A DNA stretch of 64,000 bases, taken from DATKBT01 sp035546295 (GTDB lineage: Bacteria; Acidobacteriota; Thermoanaerobaculia; Multivoradales; Multivoraceae). Shown here one piece after another: positions 36,571 through 44,520 of this stretch; the first letter of the stretch is position 1; the number at the start of each line of letters is the position of its first letter. The notes below the pieces were generated by a model that was not told the DNA's origin, made no database searches, and saw only the letters and a list, made by a program, of their open reading frames with translations. The DNA lies in contig DATKBT010000128.1 of the NCBI GenBank assembly GCA_035546295.1, positions 1-64,000 on the forward strand, read 5' to 3'. A program made the translations under genes and the position numbers.

Positions 36571-36760
36571 GTGACCGAATGTCTATAAGCAAAGAAGCCG
36601 AAGACAGTTCGAAAAGCTGACAATTCGCGCGAGAGCGGCGGTCGTGGTGGCTGTTTGCCACCGTTACGCCCATTCGCCCGGGCTTGGCGATCCAAGGCTC
36701 GTCGAGCGTCCCACGAGCTCTTCGGGTGAGGGAGCATGCGAGACGTCCCCTCGGCGAGGC

Positions 36761-36795
36761 TGGTACGTCGATTGCTGGCTGGTACGTCGATTGCT
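36761..36795 (+). promoter_or_regulatory. Two tandem sigma-54 (-24/-12) promoters
   Basis: TGGTACGTCGATTGCT occurs twice with a 19-bp period, at 36761-36776 and 36780-36795. Each copy has GG and GC separated by exactly 10 nt and matches TGGCACG-N4-TTGC(A/T) except at one position. Start sites would lie about 12 nt after each GC, about 70-90 nt upstream of the pseudopilin ATG. Confidence 0.75.
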
Positions 36796-36874
36796 AAGGA
36801 GCAGTTTCTAGAGAGTAGGTTCTAGAGCACGCGATTCTCGGCCGCTCCACATCCCATTGGAGAGGGAGGATGTC

Positions 36875-37459
36875 ATGGCAGATCCGAGGCTCCGTCACAG
36901 CCAGGGATGTACGCCCCGGCACGGCCGGGGATTCAGGTCCGGGCACAGCCGGGGGTTCACCTTGATCGAGCTGGTCGTGGTCGTCGCGATCATCGGGATC
37001 ATCGCCTCGATCCTGATCCCGGCGCTGCTGGATTCCATCCAGCGCGCCAAGCAGAAGCGAACCCTCGCCGACGTGCGCAGCATCGGTCTCGCCTGGTTCG
37101 GCTGGGTGACCGACAACGCCGGCGCGCCGTCCGCGGGACGCGCCGGTTCGACGTTCGACTTCGGGACCTTGACCCAGGTGAGCTTCGCCGAGCTCACCGA
37201 CGATCTGATCCCCATCTACATCAACGAGCTTCCGAACCGGGACGGCTGGGGTCACCTCCTGCAGTTCGGTCGCGCCGAGAGACTCGACGTGCTCCTCCCG
37301 ATCGGCATCCGGTCGCCGGGCCGTCACGGCAGCTTCGACTCGAGCACCTACGACAACGATGCCTTCCTGGTCACCGACTACGACCGGGACATCGTCTGGC
37401 TGGGCGGGTTCTTCTTCACCTGGCCCTCGGGCATCGCGGCCCAGACCGAGACGCCTTAG
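36875..37459 (+). CDS. GspG-like type II secretion/type IV pilus pseudopilin
   Basis: This 194-residue prepilin-like protein has a basic leader of about 27 residues, the prepilin peptidase site RG|FTLIELVVVVAIIG, and a long hydrophobic N-terminal helix. Its C-terminal part reads LPNRDGWG then 'LLPIGIRSPGRHGSFDS' and DYDRDIVWLGG, the order of GspG-type pseudopilins (PKDPWG, SPG-DG, DI). The ATG at 36875 is supported by GGGAGG 6 nt upstream. It is a single gene behind two sigma-54 promoters, with no secretion cluster beside it. The TAG stop is the first triplet of a 299-bp repeat element. Confidence 0.85.
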   Translation: MADPRLRHSQGCTPRHGRGFRSGHSRGFTLIELVVVVAIIGIIASILIPALLDSIQRAKQKRTLADVRSIGLAWFGWVTDNAGAPSAGRAGSTFDFGTLTQVSFAELTDDLIPIYINELPNRDGWGHLLQFGRAERLDVLLPIGIRSPGRHGSFDSSTYDNDAFLVTDYDRDIVWLGGFFFTWPSGIAAQTETP

Positions 37460-37755
37460 CCCGGACTCTCGATGAAGATCGTAGCGAGAGCGCGCAGTCG
37501 CCCGGCTGGTGGGCACCCGCAGATCTCGAGGGCTCCGACGGATCCCTCGCGCAGCGAGACGCGTACTTGCAGTACGTCGCAGGAGCTGAGAGCCGAGGAC
37601 CGCCAGACGGGATGAACCTCGGTCTCGCGCTTGAGCGCGAGACCAGGAACACCGAGGGCCGAAGGCCCTCCAGTCCAGAGGGGCTGGTGCTGGTCTGCGG
37701 ACCCACCGGGAGGATGCGCGCTTCGGAGTCGATCGCTCATGAATCGTCCGGGCTA
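37457..37755. repeat. R5 element, 299 bp with 10-bp inverted ends
   Basis: The ends are TAGCCCGGAC (37457-37466) and GTCCGGGCTA (37746-37755), a perfect pair. Inside are at least three hairpins: CGTACT-tgc-AGTACG (37562-37576), GGTCTCGCGC-ttga-GCGCGAGACC (37621-37644), and GAGGGCC-gaa-GGCCCTC (37654-37670). The middle hairpin, with the preceding 'gaacctc', resembles family F1, so the element looks composite. No coding capacity is seen. It could be a MITE-like non-autonomous element. Related pieces lie at 8995 and 20807. Confidence 0.75.
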
Positions 37756-38254
37756 GCGCAACCCGATCTCGCCGAGCGCTCGAGCCGACATCTCGATCGC
37801 CGAACGCAGCAGGTCGCGAGCGCGTCGCTACGGCGGCCGGGCTCCTCGCCTGGACCCTCCGTGAGCGATCTGCTGCGCCCCCGCCGTTCTGCGAATCGCT
37901 TTCGCGTCTCGGGCGCGATCGGGCTCGACCCCGGAACCGGCCATCGCGCCGTCGACTCGATCGAGCGGCGACGGAGCGCGACGCCGGTCGTCGCGACCCA
38001 GCGCCGGAGCGACCCCTGCTGCGACAGCGCGGACGGCAGCGCGAATCGGTGCGCGCTCGTCGAAGGAATCGTTCGCACGCTGGTCTTGTGCAGCTGAGCA
38101 CAGTCCAAGGTTGAGCAGTTAAAGCGGCATTTCTCTGGCCGAGCGTTTCGCCTTCGATTTTCTGTTCTTTGAAAGAGCGGCTATGATTCCCGCGTTTGAC
38201 GCCAGCAGGGCGTTGTTTGTCTTCCAATCTCAGATTCTTGGGAGAACGGTCACC
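37756..38254. other. Gene-free region upstream of the double-HTH gene
   Basis: The first 340 bp are GC-rich with no convincing gene. The last 160 bp are clearly AT-richer and probably hold the promoter: TATGAT at 38182-38187 is a good -10 hexamer, but no convincing -35 is present. A start site near 38194 would give a leader of about 60 nt ending in the GGGAGA Shine-Dalgarno. Confidence 0.45.
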
Positions 38255-38881
38255 GTGGGCGCAAAGAAGAAGTTGTACACCCTCACCGAAGTTTCGAAGC
38301 GTACGGGCATCTCGATGCCGACTCTTCAGAAGTACAAGAAGGAACACGCTGACCGGATTCCGTCGGTCGGCGACGGACGCCGTCAGCGGTATCCGCGCGA
38401 GGCGTTCGCCGTCTTCTCGAAGCTGAAGGAGGAGAGCCTGGCGAGGCGCGCTGAGAACCGCCGCCGGAGCTCGTCGCGGTCGGCGTCAAAGCGTCGTCGC
38501 AAGAGCGGCTCGCGGACTGCCGAGGGGCTGCTGTCGCTCCAACAGATCAAGGAGATCACGGGCATCTCCTATCCGACGCTGCTGCGCTACGTTCGACTTC
38601 ATCTCGATCGGATCCCCCACGAGGGAACCGGCCGTCGCCGTCGTTACAAGCCCGAGGCGGTCGATGTCTTCCGCGAGCTCCGGAGCCAGAGCCCGAGAGG
38701 CCGGCGCAAGGGCTCCGGCGCCGGAAAGGCCTCCGCGAGCGGCGCCGACGGCCGAGCCCTCAAGACGGTCGAGCGTCGGCTCGAGGGCCTGGAGCGGTCC
38801 CACGCGGCGCTCGAGCGTCAGCTCCGTGAGGTGACTCGCCTGCTCAAGAAGCCGGTGACCGTGAAGCTGCAGCGTCAATAG
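38255..38881 (+). CDS. Tandem MerR/HTH_17-like DNA-binding protein
   Basis: This 208-residue protein carries two copies of the same winged-helix-like module, about residues 7-59 (YTLTEVSKRTGISMPTLQKY ... RQRYPREAFAVF) and 89-144 (LSLQQIKEITGISYPTLLRY ... RRRYKPEAVDVF). A Ser/Arg/Lys-rich linker joins them, and a C-terminal helix (about 165-195) is likely coiled coil. The duplicated helix-turn-helix suggests binding of a two-part or long DNA site. The GTG start is chosen for the GGGAGA SD 9 nt upstream; an ATG at 38183 lies inside the likely -10 box. The regulated genes are unknown. Confidence 0.8.
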   Translation: MGAKKKLYTLTEVSKRTGISMPTLQKYKKEHADRIPSVGDGRRQRYPREAFAVFSKLKEESLARRAENRRRSSSRSASKRRRKSGSRTAEGLLSLQQIKEITGISYPTLLRYVRLHLDRIPHEGTGRRRRYKPEAVDVFRELRSQSPRGRRKGSGAGKASASGADGRALKTVERRLEGLERSHAALERQLREVTRLLKKPVTVKLQRQ

Positions 38882-39110
38882 GCGCGCGAAACGGGGCCGC
38901 CTCCTGCATCAGGCTGGAGAGCTGCATCTCGAAAGCAGCGCATCTCGAAAGCGGCGCATCTCGAAGCAGCTCTGTGGAGCGCCATTGCTCGCGATCGGGC
39001 ACCGTCGATCGGAGGCGTCGCACCGCTTCGAAGAGACGGAGGAGGGGCCGGCTGGCGGCGGCGACGGCGAAGCAGCCGATCGTCGTCGCCCGCGCGCGCT
39101 ACCTTTCGGA
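38882..39110. repeat. Intergenic region with a 16-bp tandem repeat
   Basis: Three copies of GCATCTCGAAAGC(A/G)GC stand head to tail at 38924-38939, 38940-38955 and 38956-38970 (the last lacks one base). The region lies between the convergent double-HTH gene and thiL. No gene is seen in it. Confidence 0.75.
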
Positions 39111-40154
39111 TCACCGGCGTCCTCGGTGACGTTGCGACCCGAGGTCACTCACCCGATCGTCTCGACGGCGGGCGAGGTGATCGAACCCGCGTTCCGAGAG
39201 GTCGAGCCGGCGACCGCCGGGGCCGACGGCCACCACCTCGGAGCCGCGAACGAAACGTCCGATGCAGCGGGCCCCGGGTGTCCTCGGCGGCCGCGCACCG
39301 GCGGGCAGAGAGAAGACGAGCACGTAGTCCTCTCCCCCGCCCAGCGCCAGCTCGGCCGGCTCGAGGTCGAGCGCCGCGCACAGTGCCCGATCCGGCATCG
39401 GCACGCGGCCGAGCTCGACCTCGACACCGACCCCGCTCGCCGCGCAGAGGCGGCTCAGGTCGATGCCGAGTCCGTCCGAGCAGTCGATGGCGGCGACCCT
39501 CGCGCGCCGGCCGAGCTCGGCGCCGAGGCCGAGCTGAGGCGTTGGCTGGAGTTGGCGGCGCAACGCCCGCGCGGCAGCGCTCCGCACGGACCGTAGCGCC
39601 GCGGGCGGGCTCGGGAGCCCCCGCTGCGGCGGCTCGATCGAGCTCAGGACCGCGAGGCCTGCGGCGGCCTCGCCGAGCGTGCCGCCGATCCACAGCTCGT
39701 CTCCGGGCTGCGCCGCCGAGCGGGTGAGCCATCGCCCGCGGGGGGGCCGGCGACCGAGCAGGGTCAGGGTCGCGCTGAGCGTCCCCAGTGTGCTGAGGTC
39801 GCCGCCGCGCAGCCGGAGCCCGTTCGCAGCACAGGCGTCGATCAGGCCGCGCAGGAACCTGCGGCGGTCGTAGTCGGGTGGCGCTGCGAGCGAGAGGAAC
39901 GCCGCCACCGGCAAGGAGCCCATCGCGGCGAGGTCGGACAGGTTGACGGCGAGCAGGCGGCGCGCGGCGAGGCGAGGGTCGAGGCCGACGGGGAGGTGGA
40001 CGCCTTCGTGCTGAGCATCGAGCGTGACCACCACCTCGCCGTCGAGCGCGACGATCGCAGCGTCGTCGCCGATCCCGCGGTCCGACTCGCGCCGGAGCCA
40101 TTCGACCAGCGCACGCTCGCTGATCGCACGGGCCGGAGGAGCCCCCGAGCTCAC
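39111..40154 (-). CDS. thiL: Thiamine-monophosphate kinase
   Basis: ThiL phosphorylates thiamine phosphate to the active diphosphate. The 347-residue protein has the AIR-synthase-like fold motifs: ESDRGIGDDAAIV, LAVNLSDLAAMGSLP, 'LRGGDLSTLGTLSATLTLLG', 'AAIDCSDGLGIDLSRLC' and ALGGGEDYVLVF. The GTG start at 40154 overlaps the lon stop (GTGA), so the two are translationally coupled, an uncommon pairing. The C-terminus is Arg-rich. Confidence 0.92.
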   Translation of the reverse strand: MSSGAPPARAISERALVEWLRRESDRGIGDDAAIVALDGEVVVTLDAQHEGVHLPVGLDPRLAARRLLAVNLSDLAAMGSLPVAAFLSLAAPPDYDRRRFLRGLIDACAANGLRLRGGDLSTLGTLSATLTLLGRRPPRGRWLTRSAAQPGDELWIGGTLGEAAAGLAVLSSIEPPQRGLPSPPAALRSVRSAAARALRRQLQPTPQLGLGAELGRRARVAAIDCSDGLGIDLSRLCAASGVGVEVELGRVPMPDRALCAALDLEPAELALGGGEDYVLVFSLPAGARPPRTPGARCIGRFVRGSEVVAVGPGGRRLDLSERGFDHLARRRDDRVSDLGSQRHRGRR

Positions 40155-42535
40155 GGGCTCACGCCGGCCGCGATCTCCGGGGCTGCTGCATCCAGCAGGG
40201 CCAGCTCGAGCACCTGCTCCACGTGCTCGACCAGCTTCAGGTCGACGCGACGGCGCGTCGCGGCCGGCACCTCGGAGAGGTCGCGGCGGTTGGCTTCGGG
40301 AATCACCACCGTGCGCACACCGGCGGCGAGCGCGGCCAGGATCTTCTCGCGCAGGCCGCCGATGGGCATGACCTCGCCGCGCAGCGTCAGCTCGCCCGTC
40401 ATCGCCAGCGAGCGATCGACCGCCCGGCCGGTGAGCTGGGAGATGATGGCGGTGGCGATCGTGATGCCGGCCGAGGGTCCGTCCTTGGGGATCGATCCCG
40501 CCGGCACGTGGATGTGCACGTCGCATTCGGCGAAGGTGGTGCGGTCGGCGCCGTGGTCGGACGCGTAGGCGCGGGCGTAGCTCAGCGCCGCCTGGGCCGA
40601 CTCTCTCATCACGTCGCCGAGCTGCCCGGTGAGCAAGAGGTTTCCCTTGCCGGGGAGCAGGGCCGCCTCGACCAGAAGGATGTCGCCGCCGCTCGCGGTC
40701 CAGGCCAGCCCGGTGGCGACCCCCACGCGGTCGCGGTCGAGCAGGTCCTCGGTGAAGTGCTTGGCGGGCCCCAGCATGCGCTCCACCCGCGCGGCGTCGA
40801 TCGGACCGCCGGGACGATCGCCGCGAGCCACCCGCACCGCCACCTTGCGACAGATCGAGGCGATCTCGCGCTCGAGCGAGCGGACTCCGGCCTCCTTGGT
40901 GTAGTCGGTGAGCACCTTGCGCAACCCCCCGCGGGTGAAGCGGAGCTGATGACACTCGACCCCGTTCTCGCGGATCTGCTTGGGGATCAGGTGCCCGTTG
41001 GCGATCTCGAGCTTCTCGTCGGCGGTGTAGCCCGACAGCCGGATCACCTCCATGCGGTCGAGGAACGCTGGCTGGATCGGTTCCAGCAGGTTCGCGGTGG
41101 TGATGAACATCACCGTCGAGAGATCGTAGGAGACGCCGAGATAGTGGTCGCGGAAGGCGTGATTCTGCTCGGGATCGAGCACCTCGAGCAGGGCCGAGGA
41201 CGGGTCGCCGCGGTAGTCGGCGCCGACCTTGTCGATCTCGTCGAGCATGAAGACCGGGTTCGCGGTGCCGGCCTGGTGGATCCCCTGGATGATCCGACCG
41301 GGCAGGGCGCCGACGTAGGTGCGTCGATGTCCGCGCACCTCGGCCTCGTCGCGCACTCCGCCGAGGGAGAGGCGCACGAACTGCCGGCCCAGGGCGCGGG
41401 CGATCGAACGTCCGAGCGAGGTCTTGCCCACCCCCGGAGGCCCGACGAAGCAGAGGATCGGGCCCTTGGCGTCGGGCTTGAGCTTGCGGACCGCGAGGTA
41501 CTCGAGGATGCGCTCCTTGACCTTCTCGAGGTCGTAGTGATCCTCGTCGAGGACCGCCTCAGCGTGCTCGAGGTCGAGATGATCCTCGCTGGCGTGGGTC
41601 CAGGGCAGGCCGACCAGCCAGTCGAGGTAGCTGCGGATGACCGAGTTCTCGGCGCTGTCCGGATGGGAGCGCTCGAGCCGTCGGAGCTGGCGCTCGAGCT
41701 CCTCGCGCGCCTCCTCCGAGAGCTGCTTCTCGTCGGCGGCATCCCGGTAGGCGGCGAGCTCCTCGCTCAGGTCGTCGGTCTCGCCGAGCTCTTCCTGGAT
41801 CGCCTTGAGCTGTTGGCGCAGGAAGTACTCGCGCTGCGATCGGTCGATCTCGCCGCGCGCCTGGCTCGAGATCTCGTGCTGCATGGTCAGCAGCTGGACC
41901 TCGCGGTGGAGCAGCTCGCTGACTCGCAGCAGGCGAGCGATGGGGTCGCAGATCTCGAGGATCTGCTGCGCGTCGTGGACCTTGAGCTCGAGATTCGATG
42001 CCGCCAGATCCGCCAGCCGGCCGGCGTCCTCGAGGTTGGTGGCGATCACCATCACCTCGGACGAGATCGTCTTGCCGAGGTGAACGGCCCTCTCCAGATG
42101 CTCACGGACGGTGCGCAGGAGGGCCTGGCCCTCGAGCGAGTCCTCGGCCTGCGACTCCTCGAGGGTCTCCACCCGCGCTTTGAGGAAGGGCGTCGTCTGG
42201 CCCACGTGCCGGATGCGCGCGCGGCTCAGCCCCTGGACCAGCACCCGGATGCGGCCGTCGGGCAGCTTGAGCATCCGCATGATGAGAGCCGCGGTGCCCA
42301 CCTCGTACAGATCCTGGGCGCCCGGCTGATCGACCCCCGGGTCGCGCTGGGAGGCCAGCAGCACGACGCGGTTGTTGGCGAGGGCGTGGTCGACGGCCTG
42401 CGCGCTCGCGTCGCTGGTGATCGAGAGCGGCACGATGATGAAGGGGAACAGCACCGTGTCCTTGAGCGGCAGCACGGGCAGGACGTCGGGGATCTCGGGC
42501 CGGTCCTCGGGCTCGGTCTGGAAGGTGTCGCTCAT
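40151..42535 (-). CDS. lon: ATP-dependent protease Lon
   Basis: Lon degrades misfolded and regulatory proteins in the cytosol. The 794-residue protein has the N-terminal LON domain ('LPVLPLKDTVLFPFIIVPL'), coiled helical region, AAA+ domain with GPPGVGKTS and VFMLDEIDKVG, and the C-terminal Ser-Lys protease domain with KDGPSAG (catalytic Ser) and the later Lys in 'PIGGLREKILAA'. The length is typical. A TACGAT hexamer on the minus strand near 42583 may be its -10 box. Confidence 0.97.
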   Translation of the reverse strand: MSDTFQTEPEDRPEIPDVLPVLPLKDTVLFPFIIVPLSITSDASAQAVDHALANNRVVLLASQRDPGVDQPGAQDLYEVGTAALIMRMLKLPDGRIRVLVQGLSRARIRHVGQTTPFLKARVETLEESQAEDSLEGQALLRTVREHLERAVHLGKTISSEVMVIATNLEDAGRLADLAASNLELKVHDAQQILEICDPIARLLRVSELLHREVQLLTMQHEISSQARGEIDRSQREYFLRQQLKAIQEELGETDDLSEELAAYRDAADEKQLSEEAREELERQLRRLERSHPDSAENSVIRSYLDWLVGLPWTHASEDHLDLEHAEAVLDEDHYDLEKVKERILEYLAVRKLKPDAKGPILCFVGPPGVGKTSLGRSIARALGRQFVRLSLGGVRDEAEVRGHRRTYVGALPGRIIQGIHQAGTANPVFMLDEIDKVGADYRGDPSSALLEVLDPEQNHAFRDHYLGVSYDLSTVMFITTANLLEPIQPAFLDRMEVIRLSGYTADEKLEIANGHLIPKQIRENGVECHQLRFTRGGLRKVLTDYTKEAGVRSLEREIASICRKVAVRVARGDRPGGPIDAARVERMLGPAKHFTEDLLDRDRVGVATGLAWTASGGDILLVEAALLPGKGNLLLTGQLGDVMRESAQAALSYARAYASDHGADRTTFAECDVHIHVPAGSIPKDGPSAGITIATAIISQLTGRAVDRSLAMTGELTLRGEVMPIGGLREKILAALAAGVRTVVIPEANRRDLSEVPAATRRRVDLKLVEHVEQVLELALLDAAAPEIAAGVSP

Positions 42536-42751
42536 GACGCCCGCTCCAGCGAGCCGTCCTGCTCGCCGGGCGAGCCGTCATCGTATCGAGGTGGCGCTTC
42601 CCCCGCGCGCTCGACTCCCGGCGCCTGCGCCGTTCGACCCGGGCCGACCGCGATCCCAACGGCGTGATCGGGGGCGGTCACCGGGTGCGGCAGGTGCGCT
42701 CCGGCCGGCGCGCCATCGCTGCGCCAGCGGCGCAGGGCCGGAGCCCGGCCT

Positions 42752-43210
42752 TCAAGTCCGTTGATCGAGGAGCTTACGCAGCTCGTCCATGAACGCGTCG
42801 ACGTGCTCGAATTGGCGATAGACCGAAGCGAACCGGACATACGCGACCTGGTCGAGAGTGCGCAGGCGCTCCATCACGAACTCGCCGAGCTCCTTGGTCG
42901 TGATCTCGCGGTCCTCGCGGTCGTGGAGCAGCGCCTCGGAGTCGTCGACCAGCTGCTCGAGCTCCTTGATCGCCACCGGACGCTTCTCGCACGCCTTGAG
43001 CAGGCCCGCCAGGAGCTTGCTGCGGGAGAACTCCTGGCGCCGGCCGTCGGACTTGACGACGCGGTAGGCGATGTCCTCGATCTGCTCGTAGGAGGTGAAC
43101 CGGCGCTCGCAGCGGAGGCACTCGCGACGCCGCCGGATGGTCAGCCCGTCTCGGCTCTCGCGGGAATCGACGACGCGGTCGTCGTTCTCGCCACAGAAGG
43201 GGCACCGCAT
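42752..43210 (-). CDS. nrdR: Transcriptional repressor NrdR
   Basis: NrdR represses ribonucleotide reductase genes in response to (d)ATP. The 152-residue protein has the zinc ribbon (MRCPFCG ... ECLRCERRFTSYE) and an ATP-cone domain (about 49-139: 'VVKSDGRRQEFSRSKLLAGL'). The ATG at 43210 is chosen because NrdR proteins start MxCPxC; the frame runs further upstream without homology. No nrd gene is in the window, and I did not find an NrdR box here. Confidence 0.95.
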   Translation of the reverse strand: MRCPFCGENDDRVVDSRESRDGLTIRRRRECLRCERRFTSYEQIEDIAYRVVKSDGRRQEFSRSKLLAGLLKACEKRPVAIKELEQLVDDSEALLHDREDREITTKELGEFVMERLRTLDQVAYVRFASVYRQFEHVDAFMDELRKLLDQRT

Positions 43211-43287
43211 GTCGGCTAGGAGCCCGTGGTGAAAGTCAGCATGCCCGCACGACAAGGTGACGATTCCAGGACACTCGGTGCCGGTGA

Positions 43288-44310
43288 TCACTCGCGCGGC
43301 TGGAGCGCGATCTGCAGTCGGAGGAGCAGGTGTTCCAGGGTCGCTGGGTCGTCGACCTCGATGGCGTCGGAGAAGCGTTCCACGACCTGGCGATCGGCGT
43401 CCTCGAGCTGCAGGTTGAGACTGAGCCGGTGCGCCCGGTGCAGGTGCTCGCGGTCGAGCAGGAAGCGCAGGTTCTGCTCGATGCGTCGGCGGCCGTTCTG
43501 CTTCGCCGACACGTCCTTGCGGCTCGAGGTCTCTTGTCGGATCTTCTCCAGCTCAGCCAGGATGTCGCCGCTTCTCTGCTGCTTCTGCCGAGACGGCTCG
43601 GGGGGCGCGGGCGCCCCCGCCTGAGGCGTCGCCGGCTGCGCGGGCGCGGGAGGCGCCGCGGACGGCCGCGCGGTCTTCGGTCGGGTGGGAGCCGCCGGCT
43701 TGTCGCTGCCGGGAGCTCCGATGGCGAGCCGCTTCTTGAGGGACACCAGAGTCATCTTCGAGATCGCCTTGAGCGTCTCGAAGACGCCGTGTCCATGGAT
43801 CGCGGCCCCTTCGAACGAGGGCCAGTTGCCCCGGTTCAGCTCCGCGTCCATCTCCTCGACGGTCATCACGTCCTTGAGGTCCCGCTTGTTGTACTGCAGC
43901 ACGAGCGGGACGTCGTCGAGAGTCAGGCCGATCTCGGCCAGGTTCTCGATGAGGTTCTCGAAGGACTCCTTGTTCGCCTGCGCCATCGGCCGCTGCGAGT
44001 CGGCCACGAACACCACGCCGTCGACGCTCTTGAGCACCAGCTTGCGGGTGGTGTTGTAGAACACCTGCCCCGGCACCGTGTAGAGCTGGATGCGGGTCTT
44101 GAAGCCCTGGATGTTGCCGATGTCGAGCGGCAGCAGGTCGAAGAAGAGCGTGCGGTCGCTGTCGGTCTCGAGCGACACCATCTCGCCCCGCGACCCGTGG
44201 CTGGTGTGGGCGTAGATGTGCTGGAGATTGGTCGTCTTTCCACCGAGGCCGGGACCGTAGTACACGATCTTCGCGGCCATCTGCATGGTGCTGTAGTTGA
44301 AAAAAACCAT
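43288..44310 (-). CDS. MglA-type Ras-like GTPase with a long C-terminal extension
   Basis: The first 195 residues are a MglA GTPase: 'MVFFNYSTMQMAAKIVYYG', P-loop GPGLGGKTTN, 'LPLDIGNIQGFKTRIQLYT' with PGQ, and the base-specificity motif QYNKRDLKD. MglA sets cell polarity and drives gliding or type IV pilus reversals. Typical MglA ends there; this protein goes on to 340 residues with an Ala/Pro-rich linker (about 200-245) and a helical tail (about 250-340). No mglB is adjacent. It is divergent from hrcA. A TAGCCA hexamer 6 nt before the ATG could be a leaderless -10. Confidence 0.88.
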   Translation of the reverse strand: MVFFNYSTMQMAAKIVYYGPGLGGKTTNLQHIYAHTSHGSRGEMVSLETDSDRTLFFDLLPLDIGNIQGFKTRIQLYTVPGQVFYNTTRKLVLKSVDGVVFVADSQRPMAQANKESFENLIENLAEIGLTLDDVPLVLQYNKRDLKDVMTVEEMDAELNRGNWPSFEGAAIHGHGVFETLKAISKMTLVSLKKRLAIGAPGSDKPAAPTRPKTARPSAAPPAPAQPATPQAGAPAPPEPSRQKQQRSGDILAELEKIRQETSSRKDVSAKQNGRRRIEQNLRFLLDREHLHRAHRLSLNLQLEDADRQVVERFSDAIEVDDPATLEHLLLRLQIALQPRE

Positions 44311-44484
44311 GACAGTTGGCTAGGCGCGCAACATCTTGGGCCCAAAGAGACTTCGCCCGAAGATTTCAGGATAACACCCTGCCTTCACGGGCGGCAACAC
44401 TGCGGAGGCTTTTGGCCGGAAGGAGCCCGGGGGCGGTGGCCGCGCCGCGCCGGGTGGGGAGCGGCTCGCTGGGGCTGCTGGAGG

Positions 44485-44490
44485 TACAAT
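44485..44490 (+). promoter_or_regulatory. Putative -10 box of the hrcA operon
   Basis: TACAAT lies 30 nt before the hrcA ATG, leaving a short leader that carries the AGGGAGG SD. No clear -35 element and no CIRCE operator is visible. Confidence 0.45.
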
Positions 44491-44520
44491 GCCAGCCATT
44501 CGGGCTTCGTAGGGAGGTGG

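Noticed and set aside
36907..38097. Long frame running out of the pseudopilin region
   Set aside because: It is a shifted frame across the pseudopilin gene and the repeat element, with repetitive Arg-rich translation.
44311..44520. CIRCE operator upstream of hrcA
   Set aside because: No TTAGCACTC or GAGTGCTAA arms are present here or elsewhere in the window.
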